Shown here in pieces: positions 50,226 to 61,297 of a stretch of DNA of 64,000 nt. The stretch lies in assembly GCA_021527695.1 (NCBI GenBank), contig JAKFAO010000003.1, forward strand, positions 124,001 to 188,000, written 5' to 3'. The position numbers and the translations under genes were made by a program. The notes under the pieces were generated by a model, which had not been told where the DNA came from, made no database searches, and was given only the letters and a program-made list of their open reading frames with translations. Source of the stretch: Naematelia aurantialba. Lineage: Eukaryota; Basidiomycota; Tremellomycetes; Tremellales; Naemateliaceae. Numbering within the stretch: the stretch's first letter is position 1; every line of letters starts with the position of its first letter.

Positions 50226-50488
50226 TCTGCACACTCGGCAGAAAGGCAGCGGCAGAGTTAGCACTGCCAGACTTGGCAGTCATCAGAGAAGTGCACAGTT
50301 GTCAATGAACATACAGAGTGAATCGATATGCAAGTGGCGCCAAATACAGTAGTTATCCAAAAGATCGGATAGAAAACACAGACCTATGCAATATTACAAG
50401 CTCACAGGAAACACTGACCTACTACAGTATACAAAACACTGGATATGGCACAAACCACTGTAGTATTATACAGACTCATCGTATCATT
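50226..50488. other. Convergent intergenic region; nothing recognised
   Basis: Relatively AT-rich 3' flanks of the methyltransferase and HMG-CoA lyase genes, with several ACACTG/ACAGTAT near-repeats at 50340-50480. Confidence 0.35.
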
Positions 50489-51978
50489 CTATCGCCTCGC
50501 CTTGTCTCGCCCATTTGAGTCGGCAGCGTTCGACTTGTTCAAGTTGTGGACCCTCCGCGCCCACAGTGCCCTACCGACCCGACTTTCATTCCGGACCCCG
50601 AGCGTCTCACTGAGCCAGTTGCCCGCTTCCACCAGCCTGTCGAGGTCGATACCAGTCCTGTACCCCAGCTTGTGGAGTGCGTACACGACGTCCTCGGTGG
50701 GCACGTTGCCGGTGGCGCCGGGTGAGTAAGGGCATCCGCCGAGGCCGGCTAGCGATGCGTCTATCGTCGCGAGGCCACGGGGAAGGAGAGAGAGCAGGGA
50801 AGATAGCGCCATCGAGAATGTATCGTGACACTGGGTTATTAACACGTGCCACGTCGTCGTCAGCAAGTGATGAACAGCTTACATGAGCCTAGAACAGTAT
50901 CAGCGTTCGCAACTATAGTCCAGGCAGAGAGGAGTCGGAGTTCGAAGAACTCACGGCAACCGCGTTGATCGGTATGTTTGCACTCTCCAGGGCAGACCAG
51001 AGCCGGGCCCACGTATACGGATCGCCCTCACCGGTCGTATCGCCCAGAGATACCTCGTAACAGCCCATGTCGAGCAGGCGTCTCGCCACAGAGATCACCT
51101 GATCAGGTGGCGTTGCACCAGAGTAAGGGCAAGTGATGACACACGAAACGTAGCCTCGGACTCGGTAACCGTTGTGCATGGCCTTTTCCACCACAGCAGG
51201 CAGCCCTGCGAGTACCTTGTCCACGCTCGCATGGTTGTTTGCCTGGGAGAATGCCTGGATGATGTTAGAGACGATTCCATTACAATGCAGCATTCGTGCT
51301 TCATGCGGAGCGAGCCTCACCTCTGTAGCTGAAACAAAGACCGCAATCTCATCTGTCAGGGACGGAACGCCAGTGCCTGGCTGGCGTGAAGCGTCCTCGA
51401 GTTTCAACAGGTTGTCCAGCCCGCGCATGTTGGGAACTAAGACTGGGTAGTGGACGGTCATGGCCGCTGGGGTGAAGGTGGTTTGTTGAGCAACAGTTGA
51501 CCCATTTGGTGTTGACCCATTTGGTGTTGGCCGATTTAGTCCTGGCCCATTTAGTGTTGACCTCTCGTCAGATGTTAGAATCGGTGTTGTCGAAACGGGA
51601 AAGGGTATGACCCGGCCAGACAGAGGTGGAAGAGTCGGCAGAAGCTGCTGAGTATCTGCCATCTTCCCAAGTCAGCAAGATTGATATGGGCAGAAGCTTC
51701 CAGCTGTGGAACCAAGCAAACTGCTCGTACCTGTGGCACCCAATCACTTCGGACGAAACTGCCGACCTCAATATTGCGAACTCCAGCGTCGAGTAGCCGC
51801 GATACCAGCTCTCGCTTGACCTCTGTAGGTACGGCGGGTGGTGGGATATTCTGTAACCCATCACGCGGCGAGACTTCTACCACTCTGCGATGTAATGAGC
51901 TGCGGAACGACCGAAACCGACACGCTTACCGTATATATCTTGCGCTCCCCACTGGCAAGTCGTCTGGCGGTTCAGTCA
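50489..51978 (-). CDS. Hydroxymethylglutaryl-CoA lyase
   Basis: Cleaves HMG-CoA to acetyl-CoA and acetoacetate in leucine degradation, normally in mitochondria. From the ATG at 51978: MTEPPDDLPVGSARYIR, then VVEVSPRDGLQNIPPP (catalytic Arg-Asp), AGVRNIEVGSFVRSDWVPQ, MADTQQLLPTL, a roughly 60-residue NGST-rich insert, YPVLVPNMRGLDNLL, FSQANNHASVDKVLAGLPAV, GYVSCVITCPYSGATPPDQV, CYEVSLGDTTGEGDPYTW, PINAVA, then Ala-His from a 6-base exon, CHDTFSMALS, and AGLGGCPYSPGATGNVPTED, which matches the family signature with its catalytic Cys. The open frame continues upstream to 52303 (MPPISTVLLARCSPGLGRVA), a plausible mitochondrial presequence, so the true start may be there. Confidence 0.93.
50883..50888 (-). 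other. 6-base micro-exon (GCTCAT, Ala-His) of HMG-CoA lyase
   Basis: The exon ending at 50955 (INAVA, donor GTGAGT) and the exon starting at 50830 (CHDTFSM, acceptor AACCCAG) are both in phase 0 and lack the first His of the invariant HCHD motif. Between them, CTAG/GCTCAT/GTAAGC supplies Ala-His with perfect acceptor and donor, giving AVAAHCHDTF. Flanking introns are 66 and 52 bases. Confidence 0.85.
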
Positions 51979-52528
51979 TTCTCTTCCCATGATGATGGAT
52001 CGCGACGCCCGTCATACACCGGTGTGGAGGTCGGTTACCTCGACGTCGACTGGGTTCTGGATGAGCAGGATATGCACGACAAGGTATCTGCATTGGGACG
52101 GGCGGACGCTTGCTCGTATTCGTCATGGAAAGATCCAGGGAGCGGGGCGAAACACGATGAAGGGATCGCACGTGAAGGGAAGCGCCTCGCCTCCGCTCAA
52201 GGCGCCCCGGGGGGCAGTGACCGCTCTCATATCTGATCTTCCACGCCACACGCCCCAGACCAGGGGAGCAGCGGGCCAGCAAGACTGTCGAAATCGGAGG
52301 CATGGTGTAGTTACATCTGACTGACGTTGTCAGGATGACAGTCGCTGTTGGCCGGGTATATCAAATAGCCGCCACCCGTTCAATCCAAGTCTAAGCTGGT
52401 GGCATCACATATCATGGCTTTCCTGGCCATTCGAGATCCTCATGAGCCCATGCTTCCCACGGGCTACGTTCCGACTCGCACACCTCTCGCAGAGTCCGCC
52501 CCGCTACCAACCGTCAATTATCAGCGAC

Positions 52529-53811
52529 CTACAGCCGAGCGAGCCTGAGAGAAAGGGACACACTCTTGACACTGCGACCGTATTCGTCTCCCTCCTCACC
52601 GCCCGGACCCCAGCTGTATTCCGTGACGCCTTTGGGAAGACTGACGAACCACGTCTTCTTCACGCGCCCACTCCCTCCGTAGGCTATCGATGATGAGTTT
52701 GTAGAAGGAAGAACGAGGATGTACGCTTGAATACGAAAGAAAGGAATCAGCAATAGCCAGTTGACTGTAGGAACGCATGTACTGTGATTTGTCATCTGTG
52801 ATGCCTGTCAGCCTGAAATGTGGCGTCGTCGTGGGCATGGACCACAGACCTTCCTTCCCCCGGTCAGAGTGAAGTGGATCGACTTGGTAGCCCCTGCCCG
52901 TGTACGTCTATGAAAAGCGCTGCGGAACGCGGTCTCGTGGTCTGCACCGAGACTTTCTGACCTGGACAACCTCAGCCCCATTCGCTAGCCCCCGTTCACT
53001 CACTCTTCGTCCAGGTGATGTCGGCGTCGTTTCCGTGTCGGTTCCTCCTCGTCCGTGTCCTGGTCTTGGTGGGCGTCCTGCGGCTTCGGCCGGATCAGGT
53101 AGTACCCCACATCCCACAGGACTGCCTGGTCAGCAGGCAATTCCCGCCCGCCAGCGACTCTGCTGTAGAGTTACAAGGTATAACGCACGTGTGCCTCCAC
53201 GATGTCCAGACGGTAGCGCTATGCGATCAGCCAGACGTCCCACCGTTCGAACCGCACGACGCACTTCGTCCGTCGGATCCTGGTCGTATTCAGCAGCGGC
53301 GGGCTGGCTCGAGTTGAACCCACCTTCGTGAGTGGTATAGCTGATGGGGTGCAAAGTCGTCTCCACTGCCAGTCGATTGGCCTCTCCTCTCTTCGACATG
53401 CCTACAGGTGGTCAGGTCTGTCCGTGCTAGACACGAACCTAGGAGACCCTTTGGGATCGCCCAGCTGACCGTAGCGCCATCGAGCTGCATCCGCAAGTCG
53501 TAATGCAGTGCTGCACCATGACATGAGCCCGGTCTAGCACCTCCACTGGTACTTGCAGCATAGCACGAAGAGAAGGACTCGCCTCTCGCCTGATGTCGCT
53601 GTATACACCAGAAATTGCGACGCCGCAGCGCAGGGAACCGCTCAATCTCCTCCGCGGAGAAGCCCCACACCGAACTTGGACGGGCAGGCGCACCGGCCGG
53701 CCCGTCAGCGCGCACAGGTGCTGAGGAAGGTGCTGGCGCTGCGTCTGATGGGGCCTCAGACTGGAGCTTCAGGTGCTTCTTGTCCGCAAGAGTGTGCAGC
53801 ACCCACATCCG
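52529..53811 (-). CDS. LigD-type 3'-phosphoesterase domain protein
   Basis: Stand-alone relative of the phosphoesterase (PE) domain of DNA ligase D, which trims 3' phosphate or ribonucleotide ends. Start MWVLHTLADKKHLKLQSEAP (53811), an Ala/Pro linker, VWGFSAEEIERFPALRRR, then WCIQRHQARALHYDLRMQLD and GATVSWAIPKGLLGMSKRGE, ANRLAVETTLHPISYTTHEG, and further downstream AVLWDVGYYLIRPKPQDA, TKSIHFTLTGGRK and KKTWFVSLPKGVTEYSWGP. These match, in order, the H-x-ARxLHYDxR, SWAxPKGP, H-P-x-x-Y-x-x-xEG, VWDxG and KxxFxLxG motifs of PE domains. The intron between HQAR and LHYD fits only as GC-AG (AGAG/GCGAGT). Exons between 53330 and 53170 are not resolved. Confidence 0.7.
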
Positions 53812-54237
53812 AGACAAGACATTGCAGCATGAACACCGGTTGTCGATTACCTGCTATCCAGCGCACGTTATCTGCTCCCGTGCTCTGTCTGCTCTGTCTT
53901 TTGCCTTTTGCTGCTGTCTGAGTAAACTTTGTGGAATATTCAGACGCCAGATTCGAGCCAGGGATCCGATGCCCAGTCCATTGGTAGCATCGAGTCCTGC
54001 AAGCTCGCAATGCTGTGACACATGCATATGTGTGAATACAATGATAGACCGGCGCAGGGCCGAGGTCTTGTGACCTGCGCAACAGGGACGACGGTCCTAG
54101 AGGCCGCCGGCGCATGAGAGCATCGAAAGCATGGGCTCGATGCTCCAGCGTTGTGCCGGTCGTATGCTACATGGCCGATGCTATGGGTCGGTCAACTGCT
54201 GTGACGGTGATCCGAGGAAGCTGTGACGACAGGGATT
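53812..54237. promoter_or_regulatory. Upstream region of the phosphoesterase gene
   Basis: 426 bases separating the PE-domain gene start from the 3' end of the Swd2 gene. No distinct feature. Confidence 0.3.
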
Positions 54238-56066
54238 CTACCATCCCTCTGCGATCTTCGATTCCTCGTCCTTGGCCGGCAGCCAAAACGACTAGATCCG
54301 TCAGCAGTAGCGCGGCTATAGAAGGCGTTGTAGGCGTTGTGAAAGAGCACACTGAGACTTACGAGCTTCTCCCCTGCTGCCGCGAGCATGGCGTAGCGCG
54401 GATTAAAGGCCACCGCGCGTACCCCTGTTGCCTCGTGTGTGTCGCTTGAGCGCAACGTCACGGCTGGGTGGTGCGACGTAGGCGCTGCGGTCGGCTGCGC
54501 TGGCTCCTGTTGAGATGGCTCCAACTCCGTCTCCCCTGTTGGCGCCTGCACCTTCCAGAGACAGACGGTGCTGTCTGCTGAGCCCGAGGCGACCCACTGC
54601 GAGTCTGCGCTCCAGCTCACTTCGCCTCCACTAGTCCCCCGCCTAGGCTGCACGTCCTTCACCCCATGCCGATCCCGCTCGAGACCTTGGTGCCCGGTCA
54701 AACGGTGGGTAATCTGTAACGTGAAGGCGTCGAGGACGTAGTGCGCGTCAGAGGACGTTCCGACGAGCAGGTGCTTGCCGTCGTTGGAGAAGGCGAGCGA
54801 GGTGAAGATGGGTTTCGGGGGAGGTTGGGTCGTCATGGCGAGTACCGGGTCGATCACTGACGCGTAATGGAACGGTGCCTGAAGCGCACCTCAGCATAGT
54901 GCTCCGTACAAGTCCAAGGGAAGCCGAGAGAGCTCGTCACATACTTTGTCCATGGACGATGCACTGTAGAGCATGATGGTCTGGGTATCAGAACACGCCA
55001 CGGCAAGGACGACTCCTGTATTATCGAATGCCGCAATCGTCGCCCCTCCGACGTCGTTCAGCAGTCCCTGTAAAATCCTGTGAGATTTGGTTTCTCAGAG
55101 GTGCCGACAGGCGCGGCTGCTAGAGATGGCCGACTGGGGGCCTGATAGGAAGGCGATAGGAAGGGCCAAGAGGAAGGAATAGTAAGGGATAGGAAGGATA
55201 GGAAGCGATAGGAAGCGATAGGAAGCGAGAACGTACGACACAATTTGGGACCCGCAGATCCCAGTATCTGGCAGTACCGTCATCGCCAGCGGAGAGAAAG
55301 GTGTCGTTTGTCGGATTGATCTGCAAGGACCGTACTCTGTCACGACGTCAGCCCTCAACTCTTAACCCTCGACGCCCAATCCTCGACCTCAACCCTCCAT
55401 CCCCAACCCCCAACCTTCAACTCTCAGCCCCCAACGCTCAACGCTCAACCCCCAACCCTCATCCCGCTACGTCCTCGCAGCCCCCGGCAGTGTGCTTACC
55501 TCGCTGTATGGCCTTTAAAGTACGACAGATACTTGTTATCGTGCGTCGAGTGATACCGTATAGCATGATCGTTCATCTTTGTCGAGGCATGCAGGATATT
55601 GGCCGATCGGTGCGTGAAGCGGCCCAATGCGACTCCGTACTTTTGTGATTGAAACGTCGCCGATTTGCTACATCGCCCTTGAGCATCCGGCATACCCATA
55701 CCCCGGAACAAGGAAGATCGTCGACGACAACAACAACACGCAGGACGACAAGAACACGCAGGACAACAACAACACGCAGGACGACTCACCTCCCCTTGTG
55801 TGCATCCCACACTACAAAGTTCTCGTCCTCCCCGCAAGTCAGGCATCGCTCGCCCGTGTCGTCAAATGAGATACTGGTGATTTGACAAGGATCCGTCGAC
55901 GCTACCGCGTATTTCGATTTTACAATTGCGTCGGCAAATACCTTGGCAGGCCGCAGCCGATTCTACGAGCCAGCATCAGTCAATGTCGCCCGTATCGCCA
56001 TGCAGCACACCGTACCACGACCTGATCGCTCAACACTACCCCCCGCGGCTTTTGACTCAGGCTCAT
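54238..56066 (-). CDS. SWD2: Swd2-like WD40 subunit of COMPASS and CPF
   Basis: Seven-bladed WD40 protein shared by the Set1/COMPASS H3K4 methyltransferase and the cleavage/polyadenylation factor (human WDR82). Exon 1 MSLSQKPRG (56066-56040) splices in phase 0 to NRLRPAKVFADAIVKSKYAV, then ITSISFDDTGERCLTCGEDE, NFVVWDAHKGR, FTHRSANILHASTKMNDHAI, RYHSTHDNKYLSYFKGHTAR, SLQINPTNDTFLSAGDDGTA, RYWDLRVPNC, DVGGATIAAFDNTGVVLAVA, FTSLAFSNDGKHLLVGTSSD, GGEVSWSADSQWVASGSADS and a last exon FWLPAKDEESKIAEGW. The YFKGH and SAGDDxTxRYWDLR stretches are diagnostic of Swd2. A roughly 50-residue Gln/Pro/Thr insert lies between the last two blades. Confidence 0.92.
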
Positions 56067-56422
56067 CCTGGTGAAGAAACTCAGGCAAGTGCAAATGCAA
56101 TAATGATCTTCAAATACAACCACGGTTCAGTGCCTATGTCACGTGACTAAACAGATGCATGCCATTGGTGCACACCACCGTATGAGTTTTGTGTTTGCGT
56201 CTCAGCTGCCTCGAGCACATAGGCGAGGTCTCACAGCCTGCTCACCTCATGCGGCCTCGAGAGAGCCAATCATAATCCAGCATGAAAGACACCAACGGAT
56301 ACCCCGTGCAGCTTGTACACTGCGAGCGGCGTCCTAGCAGCACTAAACCCGCCTGAAGATCTAGAAGGTGCAGCACGGATTTTGCATGTCGAGCACGACT
56401 CACACCTCGCGGCGAGAACACA
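56067..56422. promoter_or_regulatory. Swd2 upstream region
   Basis: 356 bases between Swd2 and the 3' end of the RBM25-like gene. It contains a GTCACGTGAC palindrome at 56138-56147, a plausible bHLH site. No gene is seen. Confidence 0.4.
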
Positions 56423-58872
56423 TCACGCCACCATGCTCCCCGTCTCCAAGCCCGCCTTAAATGCCAAGCTTTCAAACACCAACTGGCGCCAGAGGTTAGC
56501 TGCGAACGCTTCCGCCTCCTCATCAAGTACCTGTGCTCCGTCAGCAGGGCCGTACGAGGATACTCACAGGTTCGAGGCCTTCAATCAGAGACCTAGGTCC
56601 CTTGTGATCTCTGACATGATCTATAGCGAAAGAAACCAGATCCGCATCGACGTCGCCCAAAAAATTGGCGATTTGAATTCCGACAAACGGACTCAACTTG
56701 TTCTGTAACAAGGTCTACAGCGTCAGCTCAGCTCAGCTGCGTATACTCACGTCATTCAATGCAGCCCATTCAATTGGCACCGAGAAAAGCTCTGTTCTCT
56801 TCGATGGGATCTGGCTCTTGATTTCCAGTAGCCTCGCATTGCGCTTTGCCACTTTCTCTGCTTCGGTCATTTCCGCCCCATCGCCGTCATCTTCCAGCCG
56901 CACGAAGCGTCTCTTTTTCTTCGTGACAAGGTCGTCCTCCTCATCGCCATCGAATGACATGCCCGGTCGAGGCGCTACGGGTGCCGGTTTCTCCTCCGCC
57001 TTGACATTCACGACTGGTGCCGCTATAGCCAGCTTTACCGGAGCAGCGTCTTCAGTCAAAAGGCCCGCACGCCGTTGTTTGTTGTCCATATTAGTCATCT
57101 CCTCCATCTGTTTCTTGAGGAATGCTTCAGATTCTTGCTCGAGGGCTTTGGCTTCGTCGGCTTCATGTTGCCGATCTCTCACGTCGTCCTGATACTCGCG
57201 GATACGTGCATTTTGCCGCTGATTTCGCCAGCGCACACTGGCAGTCAGTTCGGCTGTCATCTTCAGCTTACCGATCGGCATAGAAGAACTCCTTTCCTCG
57301 ACTCATCTTCTCGTCATCATCCCACGTTTCTAGTAGGTCGTGTAAGCGTATACGATTGCGCGCCTCGGTGTCGTTCTGTTGTTTGCGATGTGCCATCTCT
57401 CTACGTAGAGCATCGATACGCTGCCGTTCTCGGTTCTCTACTCGGCGCTCGCGCTACGGTCAGCCCCGCCTCCCAGCAATGACTCACGTCTCGCAGTGCA
57501 GCTTCCAGTTCTTTTGCACGGCGCTGTTTCCTCAATTCCTCTTCCTCCTCATCAGTCCTGTCACTTTCCACCTTACTAGCACTGTCCTGAGCTGGTGCAA
57601 AGTTGACTGGTTTGTTGTAGCTTTGTGGATCCCTTTCGGAGTGTGCCTGCGTGCCGTTTGTACGATGAGATTGCGAAGGAGGGGCCGACGAGCGGTTCGG
57701 ATGCTGCTGCTGTTGCTGCTGAGAAAAGGCCCGGGTGCCGTAGCCGTAGCTCTGTGTATCGTACGCTGCTCGGCTACCAGGCGGTGCAGCTGCTGCCTGT
57801 TGCACCTTGTAGCGTTCGCGATCCAGGTCAAGCGATTTCTTTTCCCGTTCCCGCTTCGCCGCATTCTCCCTGAAGACGGCAATCTGGTCGAGGACTGCAA
57901 CTCGTTGGTTCTCCGGCAAGTCGCCTTCCTTCAAATCTTGTAGATGAGCAGGGACGATCACCGGTATCCGGAGTGGAGGCCCCCCGGGGGTAGTTTCTGG
58001 AGCTATAGCGTTCGGGTCGGTCAATAACGCAACGATATGTGCGATGGCTTTGCGGCATACCGCATCCGCAGCTTCATCGTCCTGCAAAATCAGCTTAGAT
58101 ACCAGGCTATGACACACCTCTGAGCGACCCAAGGTTTGCTCAAACTCGTCCAGGAACTCTCGAGTCTTCTCGTCCACCTTGACCACGAGCGCTTTTGTCG
58201 TCTTGCCTCTGCTCCTCTCGTCGACAGTCATGTCTGGCAATTCTACTCCGTTCAAGCACCGGATACATCGCATCACTACCTCAGGGCTCTCGAAGAGGGC
58301 GAATCCGAAGGACTGGGGGTTACCATTCGCACCAGTGACTCGCTTCAGCTCGTGCAGTGGCCCGCAAGCCTTGTATCGTAAGCACGAAGCATGCGGTGCC
58401 CAATCCGTCGACTTACATTCAGAAGATCTCGCACGGTCTGATCGCTGATCCCCGGTGCGATGCTGCCAACAAAGACCTTAGTAGTCTTGACATCTCGTAC
58501 GAAGCCCGGGGGACCCGATGGGGTGGGTGTTCCGGTAGATGCGTAAGGGGGAGTGGGCAAGCCGACAGGCAAGGTATTCAGACCCAAGCCGGGGTGGTGC
58601 GGTCTGATCGGTAGAGGTCCAGGGGGAGGGCGAAAGCCGTTGGGAGATACACCTGGATTGAATCCATTCGGTCCTGGACCGCCTGGGGAGAAGTTGGGAG
58701 GAAAGGGAGGAGGGACAAAACCTGCAGGCGGTCGGAAGGGAGGGAAACCGCCCGGTGGAGGCTGTATGTTGGGAGGGAATGGCGGCATTGCGCCAGGCGC
58801 TCCTGGAGGAGCTGGTCATATAAGCACACTGAGGACTCGCAGGAATGACAACTTACGCGGTCCGCCGTACAT
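56423..58872 (-). CDS. RBM25-like splicing factor (RRM + PWI)
   Basis: Nuclear pre-mRNA splicing regulator related to RBM25/Snu71 of the U1 snRNP. Start MYGG at 58872, a Pro/Gly-rich leader (PPFPPNIQPPPGGFPPFRPP onward), then an RRM: TTKVFVGSIAPGISDQTVRD (RNP2), GKPQSFGFALFESPEVVMRC (RNP1) and LNGVELP. After KVDEKTREFLDEFE comes a long charged middle region (REKKSLDLDRERYK, a poly-Gln run, TDEEEEELRKQRRAKELEAA, KQMEEMTNMDNKQRRAGL), and a C-terminal PWI domain: LSPFVGIQIANFLGDVDADL, VSFAIDHVRDHKGPRSLIEG, LEPVLDEEAEAFAANLWRQL, VFESLAFKAGL. At least six exons. It is a good match in domain order and length. Confidence 0.9.
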
Positions 58873-59537
58873 GCTGGCGGTTTTTGGAGGATGAAGTCGA
58901 AGAGATCAATTTCAGTCGGGCGAAGGCAGTCGTCGTGCGCTCGCATGTCAGATTGCTTCCGTTGTCAACGTTTTAAGGCGACGAACCGCTCAGCCACGAC
59001 GATTACCCTTTCTTCTCATCCCTGTGCATAGGCGAGCGTACATCCCATGCAGCTCTGTGTATTTCCCACATACGAGCGGGTATCACTGTGAGCATAGAGC
59101 CTGCTTTGAGACGAGGTTCATGGCTTAAATCAAGCTCCCCAGCCTGCATCTCACAAGTGCTTCGACTGAGATCCTTCTTGCTCCAGCTCCACGGCTCAGG
59201 CATCGTCTAATCAAAGAGAGATAATAGATCCTCAAGAGGGTTGCTGACCTCACGTTCTTTCACTTGCCTGTCAGGCGGACCGCACGTCAACTAAACTTTG
59301 AGCAACGTTGGCGTGCCCAACTCGGGTACAAGTCAATATTTCGCTAGTCTGAGCTAGCCATTCGAGGCTCATCACCGACACCACCACTGGTCTGTCGTCT
59401 AGGTCGGTCTGTGTGGTCCAGTAAGACAGAGTGGCACGTGAAGTGACATGGAGAGGCAGAATAGTTTGGAGCCGGACTGATCCTTATTTTCACTATATAA
59501 TCATGCGTGATGATGACCAAAATCTGACGGAAAAAAT
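58873..59537. other. Intergenic region with one small open frame
   Basis: Promoter of the RBM25-like gene plus unassigned sequence up to a tRNA fragment. The only open frame with a sensible start is described separately (59003-59203). Confidence 0.4.
59003..59203 (-). CDS. Possible small protein, 66 residues, unrecognised
   Basis: An uninterrupted frame starting MPEPWSWSKKDLSRSTCEMQ and ending PMHRDEKKG. It is hydrophilic, with no signal peptide, membrane segment or known motif. It may be a small gene, one exon of a larger gene, or chance. I see no family resemblance. Confidence 0.2.
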   Translation of the reverse strand: MPEPWSWSKKDLSRSTCEMQAGELDLSHEPRLKAGSMLTVIPARMWEIHRAAWDVRSPMHRDEKKG

Positions 59538-59580
59538 GCATCGTTGGCCGAGTGGTTAAGGCGCCACATCTTGATCCCTC
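59538..59580 (+). pseudogene. tRNA-Leu/Ser-like 5' half
   Basis: The first 27 bases (GCATCGTTGGCCGAGTGGTT and AAGGCGCC) match the intact tRNA-Leu 750 bases downstream at all but two positions, including the A box. No complementary 3' acceptor strand (ACGATGC) or proper T arm follows. Only a weak GCGAATCC lies near 59611. It is probably a tRNA fragment or decayed copy. Confidence 0.45.
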
Positions 59581-60291
59581 TTGGATACCTGTCGACACGC
59601 CCGCGAATCCGACAGCTGTGATAACCCTCAGTGTCGACGCTTTTGTTGCTGGCTTCGGGAAGATTACCCATCTCTCGGCGCTCTTCGACAGTTTGCAGCG
59701 ACAAGGATCACAGGTCATATTTGACAATGGTATCTATCATACCAATCTCAATGTCCTTCTCTATCATGCTGTACCTCCACCCCTTCGACAAGAGCATCTG
59801 GTGCGATTCGGCCTCGACCCTGCACAATGGCGTCTTCCACAGCCAAGGTTGCATATACCTAGGATTGGAGAATGGATGGAAGAGGTAAGCCTTCGTCTTG
59901 GCCTAAATGTCTCATGCTTCAGAGCGCTCCATCCTCTCCACCGCGAGACTTCAGTGGACGAAATCGCAGCAGGGCTATTTCGCCACGTTTGGTTGACCGA
60001 CGACGACCGTGCCACGGGTCCTTCATTCATCCACCCTTGTTCTGGAGCTAAGGTTACACGGCGATCTTCTATGAGGAGACAGGAGCAGACAAGTTTTTGT
60101 ACCCGTAGGATTGTCAGGACCTTGGTGAACGGTGAGTACTGTAGGGAACGGTGCATTAATCAGGTAGCGACAGCACGTGGAGAGCCTACTGAAATTCCGC
60201 GGACACCAGTTGAAAACCACAGGCTTTCAGTACTTTCAAATCCGGCATATAAGCCTCCGCTCCTCGGTGGAAGATTTGTATCTCTGTCCCC
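59581..60291. other. Region between tRNA fragment and tRNA gene
   Basis: An open frame of about 270 codons begins inside the tRNA fragment and ends inside the intact tRNA. No recognisable domain, no proper start codon. I treat it as uncalled. Nothing else is recognised. Confidence 0.3.
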
Positions 60292-60394
60292 GCGTCGTTG
60301 GCCGAGTGGTTATGGCGCCGGTCTCAAGCGAGTCTTGGACGATCAACGTCTTTCCGGTGGTTTTTCCGCGTGAGTTCGAATCTCACACGACGCA
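60292..60394 (+). tRNA. tRNA-Leu(CAA) with intron
   Basis: Acceptor GCGTCGT (60292-60298) pairs with ACGACGC (60387-60393) over all 7 positions, discriminator A at 60394. D arm GGCCGAGTGGTTATGGC, T arm GTGAG-TTCGAAT-CTCAC (perfect stem). Anticodon loop CTCAAG with anticodon CAA at 60325-60327. The intron is placed at 60329-60351. Its CTTG can pair with CAAG of the anticodon loop, as in yeast tRNA-Leu(CAA) introns. The anticodon stem CCGG/CCGG then forms with one T-T mismatch at 31-39. A short variable arm (GG-TTTTT-CC) fits a class II leucine tRNA. Confidence 0.9.
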
Positions 60395-61297
60395 ACACTT
60401 TTGTTTCAGGATGCTTGTCAAGTCCGTGGAATGTCCTTTTGTCCTCCGAGTACCCGTCAGTGGTGTTATGCATATGCTACGCCCGTGGGCTGGTCAGATA
60501 CTGCCGCATTGCTACAAGGGAAGACACTACCTCTACCATTATTCCGCCCCCAACGGCGTACATGCCACGTTATTCAATGTTTTCAAGGCGGGATGGTCGT
60601 TATCGCAACGATGATTGGCAAGGTCTCCTCAGGGAAGCCTTAACAAGTAGTTGTCACGCCGTTGAAGCTTCGACGGCGGCTCGACCTCATAACAGGACCG
60701 CGTGCAGACGCCGATTCATGCCATACTGGTACATTCGTTCCGCAGGGCAAACGATTACGGCTGTTAAGCTGCAGGGCGTTGCCGTGCCGTAGTTGACTGA
60801 GACTTCTGCGGCCACATGAATGATGACCATGATCACATCTCATCTGCGGGCGTTCCTGCTCTCTGGGTTCTTGGAAACCGCAGCAACAGCGCCATCGTTG
60901 CCCAGTAGCTTTGCATCTCTACCAGCCCTGTCGCCTTGTCTTTGTACCCCACGTGTCCAGCCCCCTGTGCAGGTTTGTACATCCGAGTAGAGTGACCTGT
61001 TTATTCCCCGCCTGCGCAGCGTCTCTGCGCTCGCTCGTGCACTGCTTCGGGGGGGCCAAGAGGCGTGCCACGGGGGACAAGGAGCAACCAAGTCGCGTTC
61101 GGGTGGCGGGGGAGAGATGAAACACTGGAACCCGCGGGAATGACGTAATAGGCACCTCCTCGGCGTGCACTCCACGACGTCACCTGATGTGTTTCTTTAA
61201 GCAGAGTGTTTTGCCTCGAGCATTCGTCAAGTGTCTTTATCAACCCACCCTCTGTCATACTCACCCACCCAACGCCAGTAACGCTCGTCTCTCCACC
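60395..61297. other. Intergenic region before the CipC-like gene
   Basis: 900 bases with no supported gene. A GGGGGG run and NNGAA-like CTTTAAGCAGAGTG stretch near 61050-61210 lie upstream of the CipC-like start. I cannot assign specific sites. Confidence 0.35.

Noticed and set aside
50831..50866. Reading HVLITQCHDTF as an HMG-CoA lyase with His replaced by Gln
   Set aside because: The codons before CHD are intron (TAATAACCCAG acceptor); the micro-exon at 50883 restores the His.
56313..56708. 131-residue plus-strand frame
   Set aside because: Opposes the PWI-domain exons of the RBM25-like gene, which have clear conserved sequence.
59552..60373. 273-residue plus-strand open frame
   Set aside because: Starts at a GTG inside the tRNA fragment and ends inside the intact tRNA; no recognisable protein features.
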